6,744 nt of DNA from Bacteroidota bacterium (GTDB lineage Bacteria > Bacteroidota > Bacteroidia > Chitinophagales > LD1). Both the position numbers and the translations under genes were made by a program. The DNA lies in contig PLSN01000395.1 in the NCBI GenBank assembly GCA_003165135.1, positions 1 through 6,744 on the forward strand. The letters are read 5' to 3'. Below are positions 1 to 5,380 of this stretch, piece by piece. A model generated the notes under the pieces. That model was not told the DNA's origin. It searched no databases and saw nothing but the letters and a program-made list of their open reading frames with translations. Within the stretch, counting starts at the first letter, position 1, and each line of letters begins with the position of its first letter.

Positions 1-128
1 TGTGTAACCTCGTCAGTAGCTATTTTATATTGACCGGTGCTGATGACAGATATGCCCATTTCATGCGCGATGCTGATGAGCAGGTCGATTTTATTTTGTG
101 CAGCTTCTATGATGATAGTGGCCTTCAT
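1..128 (-). CDS. N-terminal part of a small antitoxin-like protein (cut by window edge)
   Basis: This is an open frame from an ATG at 126-128 reading leftward off the window. It gives 42 residues that begin MKATIIIEAAQNKIDLLIS. The pattern is a short beta strand (ATIIIEA), an amphipathic helix (residues 11-25) and a second strand (VISTGQYK), followed by a polar stretch. Short Bacteroidota proteins of this shape often sit immediately upstream of PIN or other toxins, so an antitoxin is a reasonable guess. The partner would lie to the left and cannot be seen. The gene begins 67 bp after the stop of the beta-rich secreted protein on the same strand. There is no Shine-Dalgarno site and no clear TAnnTTTG box. 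It was chosen as coding because the frame is open to the edge, with a plausible start and sensible residue composition. The function is inferred only. Confidence 0.5.
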   Translation of the reverse strand, partial: MKATIIIEAAQNKIDLLISIAHEMGISVISTGQYKIATDEVT

Positions 129-182
129 ACTACATAGATACAGTATTTATAAGAAATCCTAAAGCGACCGTTTTCTCATTCT

Positions 183-202
183 CAATTATCAATTATCAAT
201 TA
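183..202. repeat. Three copies of a 7-bp microrepeat (caattat)
   Basis: The unit caattat is repeated about three times end to end. The repeat overlaps the TGA stop of the neighbouring minus-strand gene (196-198). It is a short AT-rich tandem repeat in a gene spacer with no visible hairpin. It may be a slippage product or part of a dispersed repeat. Confidence 0.5.
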
Positions 203-999
203 CTCACCGGTGCTTTTTTCTTTTTATGCCAGTCCACTCGCCTGCCGAGTATGAGCTTTACGATGCCTCGCTCGGTGCCTGGCGTGAGGCCAAACATATA
301 GCCGAAGTTGATCTCGTAGTCCTCCGACACATCGATGTCAAACGCAGGCCCTATCTGCTGAAACTGCTGATTGACTGAGTATGGCGCGCGGATCGGGCCC
401 ACACCGCCATAGTACTCCACACCGAAACCAAATTGTTTGATGACATTGAACTGCAACTTGACATCCGGCGAAAACTGCGGGCCACCGCTATGTGTTTGCC
501 CTACGAATGCATAGTCCACCACAGGATTGAATGATACATAGAACCATTTATAGTGTTTGTCAATGATGGGGCGTATCTCCAGCGTCCATGTGTCGATGCA
601 GTAGCGCGGCCTCTGATAGCCTGCCTCCAGAGACAGGCTCACTCCCACCGGCCAGTGCCATGACTCCGGCGCACGAAAGCGCGGACGCAGGTGATCTCCC
701 ACCCATGCGGGTGCATAGCTGCCGGGATTGGCGCTGAGAAACAGATATGTGCCGATCTCAAACCATGGTGTGATGCCCTGTGTGATCTCTACCGTCTCAT
801 GCCAGGCGAGATTGTCTGCTACGACGCCATTCTGGTCCTGCTTGAATCCTATCACTGTCACATTGCTATGCAGCTCAAACATCGTGGTGAGTGGCGCCTG
901 TGTCTCCGACTCGTATACTTGTATCTCATAGTTGTCCTGAGCGGTCAGCCGGATACAGCAGATACACATGATCAGAAAGGGTAAAAACCTGGGCTTCAT
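196..999 (-). CDS. Secreted beta-rich protein, probably an outer-membrane beta-barrel
   Basis: The protein has 267 residues and begins with a signal peptide: MKPR, then a hydrophobic cysteine-containing core, with likely cleavage after LTA at residue 20. The mature chain is dominated by alternating hydrophobic/polar strands rich in Tyr, Trp and Phe, as in Gram-negative outer-membrane barrels. Motifs that stand out are TTMFELHSN (39-46), HETVEITQGITPWFEIG (67-83), WVGDHLRPRFRAPESWHWP (99-117), and a final strand GIVKLILGRRVDW (245-257) before a lysine-rich tail. I recognise the general type, an uncharacterised barrel or transporter-like family common in Bacteroidota, but cannot assign a substrate. 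The C-terminus does not end in the classical aromatic residue, so a soluble periplasmic beta protein is not excluded. It is transcribed divergently from the CHAD gene across a 133-bp spacer. The start is supported by the signal peptide beginning exactly at this ATG. Confidence 0.8.
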   Translation of the reverse strand: MKPRFLPFLIMCICCIRLTAQDNYEIQVYESETQAPLTTMFELHSNVTVIGFKQDQNGVVADNLAWHETVEITQGITPWFEIGTYLFLSANPGSYAPAWVGDHLRPRFRAPESWHWPVGVSLSLEAGYQRPRYCIDTWTLEIRPIIDKHYKWFYVSFNPVVDYAFVGQTHSGGPQFSPDVKLQFNVIKQFGFGVEYYGGVGPIRAPYSVNQQFQQIGPAFDIDVSEDYEINFGYMFGLTPGTERGIVKLILGRRVDWHKKKKAPVSN

Positions 1000-1016
1000 T
1001 TTTATCGTGTCTAAAA

Positions 1017-1024
1017 CTAAAGTA
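1017..1024 (-). promoter_or_regulatory. Possible -7 box for the beta-rich secreted protein
   Basis: Read on the minus strand, TACTTTAG matches the Bacteroidota -7 consensus TAnnTTTG with one mismatch. It lies 18 bp upstream of the ATG at 999. No good TTTG -33 element is found at the usual spacing, so this is weak. Confidence 0.2.
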
Positions 1025-1118
1025 AAATCCAGCGATATGCAATGTTAAATCCACCGCGAAATGACATTAATCATTTGTTCATATTAAGCTAAAGGTATAC
1101 TCGCATATATATTAAGTG

Positions 1119-1126
1119 TAGCTTTG
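1119..1126 (+). promoter_or_regulatory. Perfect -7 box TAGCTTTG just upstream of the CHAD gene
   Basis: TAGCTTTG is an exact match to the Bacteroidota TAnnTTTG -7 element. Its end is only 6 bp from the ATG at 1133, which would put the transcription start at or within a couple of bases of the start codon. No TTTG -33 box is present at the normal 17-23 bp spacing; the nearest one ends at 1077. Either the transcript is leaderless or the match is fortuitous. Confidence 0.4.
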
Positions 1127-1132
1127 CGGCAT

Positions 1133-1894
1133 ATGTCAGTGCAGGGCAAATCTTTCTCCCGAAATATCTCGGTATATCATGCCAATCGGTGGCGTGCAGC
1201 CCGCAAACATCTGAAATGCCTGTGCAGGAATGACGATGAAGAGACCATCCACAAACTGCGTGTCGAGATCAAAAAAATAACGGCGCTGTATGAGTTGATA
1301 GGATACTGTGACAAAGATTTTGATGGTAAAAAAATACTGCGGCCGCTCTCCCGGATATTCAAACTGCTCGGCAGGCTTCACGACCATAGCAATGCACTGG
1401 GCCTCTGCCTTGACTTTAAGATCGACATCAGTATACTCGATCCCGAAAGGCGCAAACTAAAAGGCACGATTAAAAAAATACTGTCACTCGCAGAAAAGCA
1501 CAAAAGTGATCTTCGGAAAATAAAACGTTCTGGAGTAAAGCATCTCCAGCATACCGATACTGATAAGTGGGAAAAATACCTGCACAAAAAACATCTGAAT
1601 ATCACAAACTCTCTGGCGGGTACACTTACAGAAAAGCAGCTGCACGAGACGAGAACTGCAATAAAGAAACTGATCTATAATGCAGGTTTATATAGTACCG
1701 AAACAATAAAGAAACCAGAGATCGCGAGGCTGGATAGGATAGAGAAGCTCATCAACCAATGGCACGACATCTGTGTATTTCGCAGCAAACTAGATGAAAT
1801 GAACTTCAAGATCGCTGCGCCTAAAATATATGGAGCTGTAAAAAGGAAAGAACAGCTGATGATGAAAGAGATCAGACTGCTGTCATTACGTTAG
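1133..1894 (+). CDS. CHAD-domain protein (putative polyphosphate-binding)
   Basis: The protein has 253 residues, is cytoplasmic (no signal peptide) and is strongly basic. It shows the hallmarks of the CHAD fold, which is two pseudo-repeats of an antiparallel helical bundle with conserved His and basic residues. The first repeat has HKLRVEIKKITALYEL (His40) and GRLHDHSNALG (81-89). The second has LHETRTAIKKLIYNAG (His171) and the helix end WHDICVF (210-216). CHAD domains bind inorganic polyphosphate and are often found next to polyphosphate kinases, phosphatases or CYTH proteins. None of these is in the window, so this one stands alone. The length fits a single stand-alone CHAD domain. I chose ATG 1133 because the in-frame TTG at 1124 lies inside a perfect promoter -7 box. 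A perfect inverted repeat follows 3 bp after the stop. Family assignment is firm; the cellular role is inferred. Confidence 0.85.
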   Translation: MSVQGKSFSRNISVYHANRWRAARKHLKCLCRNDDEETIHKLRVEIKKITALYELIGYCDKDFDGKKILRPLSRIFKLLGRLHDHSNALGLCLDFKIDISILDPERRKLKGTIKKILSLAEKHKSDLRKIKRSGVKHLQHTDTDKWEKYLHKKHLNITNSLAGTLTEKQLHETRTAIKKLIYNAGLYSTETIKKPEIARLDRIEKLINQWHDICVFRSKLDEMNFKIAAPKIYGAVKRKEQLMMKEIRLLSLR

Positions 1895-1897
1895 GTT

Positions 1898-1930
1898 AAC
1901 CCTCAAAGGGTTTCGAACCCTTTGAGGGTT
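1898..1930. repeat. Perfect 33-bp palindrome after the CHAD gene (dispersed repeat or terminator)
   Basis: A 15-bp arm (1898-1912, starting aaccctcaaaggg) is followed by a 3-nt loop (tcg) and the exact complementary arm (1916-1930). The stop codon of the CHAD gene ends at 1894, so the hairpin forms at the very 3' end of its message. The only T-run downstream (five Ts, after gcggcgta) is offset, so it is not a textbook intrinsic terminator. It could still stop transcription or protect the 3' end. The perfect symmetry and GC-rich arms in an AT-rich spacer also fit a REP-like dispersed palindrome. Confidence 0.75.
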
Positions 1931-1984
1931 GCGGCGTATTTTTGGGTCATTGATCACAATGATTTAAAAACAAAACTCTGCCAG

Positions 1985-2035
1985 TGGTTGGCATCCCTCA
2001 CCACCACCACATATGGTCGGCTAGGACGCCAACCA
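1985..2035. repeat. Imperfect inverted repeat, possible dispersed element or structured RNA
   Basis: Arms tggttggcatcc (1985-1996) and ggacgccaacca (2024-2035) pair over 12 positions with one A-C mismatch. They enclose a 27-nt loop that holds a run of CCA repeats. The outer bases 1981-1982 and 2038-2039 can add two more pairs. The block is GC-rich against an AT-rich background and lies between the CHAD hairpin and the terminator of the next gene. I see no reading frame in it. A dispersed intergenic repeat is more likely than a functional RNA. Confidence 0.5.
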
Positions 2036-2060
2036 TGGGCAGCATATCACCAAGCTTGAC

Positions 2061-2094
2061 AAAATAAAAACAGCCACCCGATATGGATGGCTGT
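2061..2094 (-). terminator. Intrinsic terminator of the three-domain secreted protein
   Basis: On the minus strand, acagccatcc pairs with gggtggctgt over 10 bp (one G-U pair) around a 5-nt loop, and TTTTTATTTT follows at once. It lies 22 bp beyond the stop codon at 2117. Confidence 0.85.
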
Positions 2095-2116
2095 CTGATT
2101 ATTTTTTCAATTTTTT

Positions 2117-3322
2117 TTAGAAGTTCTGTATGGCCTGCTGCACAGACCTGATCGCATCGTCTATATGCTGTAGCGCACGTGCCTTGAGGCCCTGAGCGAA
2201 GTTGTCATCTTCTCTCTGTGCCACATCCTTACGGGTAGCCCTGAGCATATCGAGGGCCCTGTGCATACGTCCGCCGCGGTCAGGTATTTCCTGTACACTT
2301 GTATGGTCATTGACATCTTTATGGTCATCGATGGCTGCTTTTTTGATCTCATTCATAGCAGCATCTATAGCCCTTACGGTATTGGTCTCGTCGCCGGTAG
2401 GCTGCCATCCATTATTAGGGCGGTGGTCTACGAGCCAGCGTGCTGCGCGGAGGTCGGCGAGCGCCTGGAGGTATGCAGGGTGTGCCTCATGACTTGGTGC
2501 CTGTATAGCGTGCTGAGTAGCGCTGATCGCAGCATCTACCTGCTGAAAAGCACGAGCCCTGAGGCCCTGTGCAAAACGGTCGTCCTCTCTTTGTGCTATA
2601 TTATTGCGGGTGGCCTGAAGCATCTGGAGGGCTTTCTGCAGGCGGCCCATACGGTCCGGGATTTCCTGTACACCTGTGTGGTCATTGATGTCCTTGTGAT
2701 CATCGATAGCCGCTTTTTTGATCTCGTTGATAGCGCCATCTATAGAACTGACGGCTGCTCCTTCATCGGCAGACTGCATCCAGTCTGATGATGGGTGGTT
2801 GCTTATCAGCCAGCGTGCTGCGCGAAGGTCGGCGAGTGCCTGCAGGTATGCAGGGTGTGCCTCATGGCTTGGTGCCTGTATAGCGCGCTGAGTGGCACCG
2901 ATAGCAGCATCTACCTGCTGGAAAGCTCGCGCCCTCAGCCCTAGTGCAAAACGGTCGTCCTCTCTTTGTGCTATATCATTGCGAGTGGCCTGAAGCATCT
3001 GGAGTGCTTTCTGCAGGCGGCCCATACGGTCCGGGATTTCCTGTACACCTACATGGTCATTGATGTCTTTGTGATCATCGATAGCTGCTTTTTTGATCTC
3101 GTTGATAGCAGCATCTATGGCACTGACTGCGGAGGCTTCATCAGCAGACTGCCTCCAGTCCTGGGCAGGACGGTGGTCTATGAGCCAGCGCGCAGCGCGG
3201 AGGTCGGCCAGGGCCTTGAGATAAGCGGGATGATCGCCGGCTGATGCAGATATGGTGGACATCACCGCGATGGTCATGATCAGGAGAAAACGTCCTGACA
3301 CGACAAAAAATGATCTTTTCAT
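2117..3322 (-). CDS. Secreted protein with three tandem copies of an uncharacterised helical domain
   Basis: The protein has 401 residues: a signal peptide (MKRSFF, hydrophobic core, likely cleavage after SASA at residue 28), then three end-to-end copies of one domain starting at His31, His156 and His281. The period is exactly 125 residues, the last copy being 121. Counted by eye, copies 1 and 2 match at 109 of 125 positions and copies 2 and 3 at 80 of 121. Each copy opens with HPAYLxALADLRAARWL and contains NEIKKAAIDDHKD, NDH, VQEIPDR, QRED and a closing amphipathic helix. It is predicted all-helical and periplasmic or secreted. The linker APSHEA joins the copies. I do not recognise an assigned function. 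The upstream neighbour on the same strand encodes a single copy (about 60% identical). The ATG at 3322 was chosen because the signal peptide begins there; 30 further in-frame codons upstream do not look like protein. It has its own probable promoter and a strong terminator. Confidence 0.9.
   Translation of the reverse strand: MKRSFFVVSGRFLLIMTIAVMSTISASAGDHPAYLKALADLRAARWLIDHRPAQDWRQSADEASAVSAIDAAINEIKKAAIDDHKDINDHVGVQEIPDRMGRLQKALQMLQATRNDIAQREDDRFALGLRARAFQQVDAAIGATQRAIQAPSHEAHPAYLQALADLRAARWLISNHPSSDWMQSADEGAAVSSIDGAINEIKKAAIDDHKDINDHTGVQEIPDRMGRLQKALQMLQATRNNIAQREDDRFAQGLRARAFQQVDAAISATQHAIQAPSHEAHPAYLQALADLRAARWLVDHRPNNGWQPTGDETNTVRAIDAAMNEIKKAAIDDHKDVNDHTSVQEIPDRGGRMHRALDMLRATRKDVAQREDDNFAQGLKARALQHIDDAIRSVQQAIQNF
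2120..3232 (-). repeat. Three 375-bp tandem coding repeats
   Basis: The domain copies lie at 2858-3232 (first), 2483-2857 (second) and 2120-2482 (third, slightly shorter). The first two are close at the DNA level too, with long identical runs across the middle and 3' parts. The third is clearly older or faster-changing. The variable stretch in every copy is repeat positions 18-38, between LRAARWL and the NEIKKAAIDDHKD block. Confidence 0.9.
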
Positions 3323-3344
3323 GATTTGTGGTTTAGTTGGATGA

Positions 3345-3375
3345 TAAAGGTAAAAACAGTTTATAATTTGCGAAA
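3345..3375 (-). promoter_or_regulatory. Possible promoter of the three-domain protein
   Basis: On the minus strand, TTTC (3375-3372) is followed by 19 bp and then TACCTTTA (3352-3345). This resembles the Bacteroidota TTTG / TAnnTTTG pair with one mismatch in each box. It lies 22 bp upstream of the ATG at 3322 and downstream of the preceding gene's terminator, which fits an independent transcription unit. Confidence 0.4.
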
Positions 3376-3391
3376 TATGAAAAAAATGTAC

Positions 3392-3435
3392 AAAAAAAAC
3401 AACCATCGGCACAGGGGCAAATGGCTGCTTTTTTT
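3392..3435 (-). terminator. A-tract/T-tract intrinsic terminator after the one-domain paralogue
   Basis: On the minus strand a 15-bp stem forms between aaaaaaagcagccat (3435-3421) and atggttgtttttttt (3406-3392), with two G-U pairs and a 14-nt loop. The symmetrical A-run and T-run give a U-tail on either strand, so it may work in both directions. It begins 9 bp after the stop at 3445 and separates the two paralogues into different transcripts. Confidence 0.8.
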
Positions 3436-3444
3436 ATCAAATTC

Positions 3445-3885
3445 CTATTTCGCCATCATAGCCCTCTGTGTGAGCCTGAGTGCTTCATCTATCTGGCGGA
3501 GTGCGCGCTCTTTGAGCCCCTGCGCAAAACCATTTTCTTCGTGCTGGTTTACGTCTTCACGTGTCCTCTTGAGCAGGTCTGCTGCTTTGCGGAGACGGCC
3601 TCCGCGCTCGTTTATTTCCTGTACACCTACATGGTCATTGAGGTCTTTGTGGTCGTCTATGGCGGCATGTTTGATCTCATTGATAGCTCCATCTATGGCG
3701 CGTACTGCACCAGCCTCATCTTCGGATTGTTTCCAGTCATTGCCGGGGTGATGGTTGATGAGCCAGCGTGCGGCGCGGAGGTCAGAGAGTGCATGGAGGT
3801 AAGCAGGATGTTCTGCTGCGAAGGCGGACACTGATGACATCATAGCCACGGCGATGACCACCAGCGAAAGGATCGATCTTTTCAT
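3445..3885 (-). CDS. Secreted one-domain paralogue of the three-domain helical protein
   Basis: The protein has 146 residues: a signal peptide (MKRSILSLVV, likely cleavage after AFA at residue 23), then one 121-residue copy of the domain found three times in the downstream gene, starting at His26. The conserved anchors are all present: HPAYLHALSDLRAARWL, AID at repeat position 38, NEIKHAAIDDHKDLNDH, VQEI, GR, FAQGLKERAL. By eye about 74 of 121 positions match the third copy of the larger protein. The domain is predicted as a helical bundle and exported to the periplasm. No function is assigned in anything I recognise. This form has the family's likely ancestral architecture, and the larger gene arose from it or from a common ancestor by duplication. 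The first residues after predicted cleavage are Ala-Glu-His. The start is fixed by the signal peptide; no good promoter match was found upstream. Confidence 0.88.
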   Translation of the reverse strand: MKRSILSLVVIAVAMMSSVSAFAAEHPAYLHALSDLRAARWLINHHPGNDWKQSEDEAGAVRAIDGAINEIKHAAIDDHKDLNDHVGVQEINERGGRLRKAADLLKRTREDVNQHEENGFAQGLKERALRQIDEALRLTQRAMMAK

Positions 3886-4020
3886 AATGTGTGTTTTGTA
3901 TTTTGGTTTTAAAATGTTTTACCGCAATGAATTTACAAAAGGAGTGCCAAAAAAGAAGAGATCAGGTGTTAAATCATTTTTTGACAAATTTTTAAAAACT
4001 TGAGCCGGAAGCTCTTTCGA

Positions 4021-4272
4021 TCAATTAGTATAAAAACAACTGTAGGGAACGATGTTATGTTCAATGACGAAATTGACCGAGGTACTATTATCATTGCTGA
4101 AGGCGCTATCCGCCTGACGCCCGCAGTACTGCATATATACGAGGCTGTCTACTGTGGCCTGAGGGGTATTGAGATATGTCACAGGGACCTCGCGCGTACA
4201 CTGTATACAGGTGCCTTTTTTGCAGCCTGTCATGAGTACTATGACGAGTATGAGGAGTACGAGATATTTCAT
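4021..4272 (-). CDS. Small cysteine-containing lipoprotein
   Basis: The protein has 83 residues. A hydrophobic leader (MKYLVLLILVIVLMTG) ends in a lipobox with the modified Cys at residue 17, followed by Lys-Lys, as is common in Bacteroidota lipoproteins. The mature part carries a CxxC pair (Cys22, Cys25) and single cysteines at 50 and 79, which could form two disulfides in the periplasm or at the cell surface. Nothing else points to a function. I chose the ATG at 4272 because the leader starts there; a longer frame back to 4356 would put 28 non-leader residues in front and run into the inverted-repeat element. The end of that element (4313) is only 40 bp upstream of this start. The next gene downstream on the strand begins 135 bp away. 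Confidence 0.72.
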   Translation of the reverse strand: MKYLVLLILVIVLMTGCKKGTCIQCTREVPVTYLNTPQATVDSLVYMQYCGRQADSAFSNDNSTSVNFVIEHNIVPYSCFYTN

Positions 4273-4432
4273 ACAGCGAATATAGGGAAATACTGTGCGA
4301 AATAATACCCCTACTAGCGCGGAACTTAGTTCATTAATGTTCGAGACATTGGGCAAGTATTGCTACCATTAGCTTTCACATTGTGCTCCTGTGTCGAACC
4401 ACCTCCCCGCTCCTCCTTATACCTCACCCCGA

Positions 4433-4455
4433 CCCTCTCCTAAAATTGGAGAGGG
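4433..4455. repeat. Palindrome ccctctcc / ggagaggg inside the MITE-like element
   Basis: There are 8-bp perfect arms around a 7-nt AT loop. The surrounding text (ctcaccccga before it, gagaaat after it) resembles a palindrome common in bacterial intergenic repeats. Read on the minus strand, its translation is the familiar spurious peptide SPSPILGEGRGEV. Confidence 0.7.
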
Positions 4456-4522
4456 AGAAATACAGAGAGCTAACAGCCACGCCGGTTTTACCTTTCGCTT
4501 CGTTGTATTTTGCATTGGTTCT

Positions 4523-4566
4523 CCTCCCTGTCTGACTGCGTCACGCAGGCAGGCTATTTTGGGAGG
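4523..4566. repeat. Two-tier palindrome inside the MITE-like element
   Basis: An outer pair, cctccc (4523-4528) and gggagg (4561-4566), encloses an inner hairpin at 4530-4554 centred on base 4542. The inner arms are about 12 bp, with one mismatch and one G-U pair, around the core ctgcgtcacgcag. It could extrude as a cruciform or form a stable RNA hairpin. Confidence 0.6.
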
Positions 4567-4661
4567 TTTCGAGGTGGTAAATCGGCGTACAGTGGGCACT
4601 TTAAGCATGTTCCGAACACTAATGGGGTAACATCCGCGCTAGTGAAGGAAATGACAATGGA

Positions 4662-4694
4662 CAATAAAAAAAGCCCCGATCTGGAGATCAGGGC
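4662..4694 (-). terminator. Intrinsic terminator of the Ig/Fn3-like secreted protein
   Basis: On the minus strand, gccctgatc pairs with gatcggggc (9 bp, one G-U) around the loop TCCA and is followed by seven Ts. It lies 25 bp beyond the stop at 4720. Confidence 0.9.
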
Positions 4695-4719
4695 CGTTTA
4701 TGATAGTCGGTGAATTTGC

Positions 4720-5094
4720 TTATTTGGCGGGAGCGTGGCGGGTGACGCTTTGAGATACTACACTGCCATTGACCAGTGCATATATTACTACGCTATATTC
4801 TTCCTGAGATTCGAGCTTGGCATTGTCTACATATACAGTGGTGCCGTAGCCGCTGGATATTACATTGCCTGCGCTGTTCTTTACATCATAGTTGATTAGA
4901 GAAGCGTTGAGCTCAGACTGATTGCCATCACTATTGCTCATTTTGCAGGTGATACGCAGGTGGTCAGGATTGATCTGGGTACACTCTATATTACTGATCT
5001 GATTGTCAGATGGTGCAGAGCTGCTACCGGTAGCATTAGCAAAGTGTGTGCTCACAGCCAGGGCCGTGATGATAACTAGTTTTGTTAATTTCAT
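4720..5094 (-). CDS. Small secreted protein with a predicted Ig/Fn3-like beta-sandwich
   Basis: The protein has 124 residues. A signal peptide (MKLTKLVIITALAVSTHF) has likely cleavage after ANA at residue 21. A short Ser/Gly-rich linker leads into one all-beta domain of about 90 residues. The strand pattern includes ISNIECTQI, LRITCKMS, SLINYDVKNSAGNVISSG, TTVYVD and YSVVIYALVNGSVV, which recalls a fibronectin type III or Ig-like module; two cysteines (38 and 50) could bridge neighbouring strands. It is exported, with no lipobox and no sorting domain. It is a single-gene unit with a strong terminator, and the nearest upstream gene on the strand is the microprotein at 5381. I do not recognise a family with a known function; fold assignment is by eye. 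Confidence 0.75.
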   Translation of the reverse strand: MKLTKLVIITALAVSTHFANATGSSSAPSDNQISNIECTQINPDHLRITCKMSNSDGNQSELNASLINYDVKNSAGNVISSGYGTTVYVDNAKLESQEEYSVVIYALVNGSVVSQSVTRHAPAK

Positions 5095-5380
5095 CCTTGT
5101 TTTTTGGTTGTTTTATACGAATGTGAAAAAATAATGTTTCGTTTTCTGATTCTTAAAAGATCAATTACTCCATTTTATCTTATCGCACCGGATCATTCTT
5201 CTGAAAAACACGACCTGCATTAGAAAAGCAATACTTTTCGTAAGCATTTTATGAAAATCAGAAAAAAAATTTAGAAATAATAGCTCCGGCTTGTTAAATT
5301 ACCAACATTGTGGAAAAATAATGTAGTATTTACTTTATTCACATATAAAGTATTTATCAGAAAAATGCTCCCATGCATAT
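5095..5380. other. AT-rich intergenic stretch without a gene
   Basis: No frame with a plausible start and composition was found on either strand. The stretch holds an AT-rich hairpin at 5235-5257 (ttttcgta with tatgaaaa, 8 bp including one G-U). Near the microprotein stop there is a weak 4-bp hairpin (ATGC/GCAT, 5365-5378) followed by Ts on the minus strand. Promoter elements for the downstream secreted protein must lie in the first 80 bases, but no clear TAnnTTTG box was found. Confidence 0.5.

Larger units (their letters stand above)
4313..4643. mobile_element. MITE-like non-coding element with 37-bp imperfect terminal inverted repeats
   Basis: The left end (4313-4349) and the reverse complement of the right end (4607-4643) align without gaps at 29 of 37 positions. 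The outermost 11 bases (actagcgcgga) are identical. The 331-bp interior has no convincing gene but holds two further palindromes. The ends carry CTAG, which could be a 4-bp target duplication that is itself palindromic, or simply part of the repeat. The element fits exactly between the start of the small lipoprotein gene (4272) and the terminator of the next gene (4662-4694). No transposase is present, so it would be non-autonomous. Confidence 0.5.

Noticed and set aside
691..984. Plus-strand frame opposite the beta-rich secreted protein
   Set aside because: No recognisable composition or start signals; the minus-strand gene has a signal peptide and family-like motifs.
1124..1132. TTG start for the CHAD protein
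   Set aside because: It lies within a perfect -7 box, with an ATG three codons later.
2261..2788. Long plus-strand frame opposite the three-domain gene
   Set aside because: It is a mirror of the repeated coding sequence. Its translation is rich in Cys and Ile, has no consistent domain, and the same kind of frame recurs opposite each repeat copy.
2120..3232. Regular direct repeats considered as a repeat array such as CRISPR
   Set aside because: The 375-bp units are continuous coding sequence with a protein-level pattern and no short spacer/repeat structure.
3323..3412. Longer N-terminus for the three-domain protein (30 extra residues)
   Set aside because: The extension covers the promoter and part of the upstream terminator, and the signal peptide starts at the internal ATG.
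3421..3834. Plus-strand frame opposite the one-domain paralogue
   Set aside because: Antisense shadow of a well-supported gene with a signal peptide and terminator.
4000..4305. Plus-strand 101-codon frame overlapping the small lipoprotein
   Set aside because: The minus strand gives a textbook lipobox leader; the plus-strand translation has no such feature.
4417..4608. Minus-strand 63-codon frame within the MITE-like element
   Set aside because: It translates a repeat palindrome (SPSPILGEGRGEV), a well-known kind of spurious peptide.
4309..4647. Target-site duplication flanking the MITE-like element
   Set aside because: No unambiguous duplication outside the arms; CTAG at both ends is palindromic and cannot be told apart from the inverted repeat itself.
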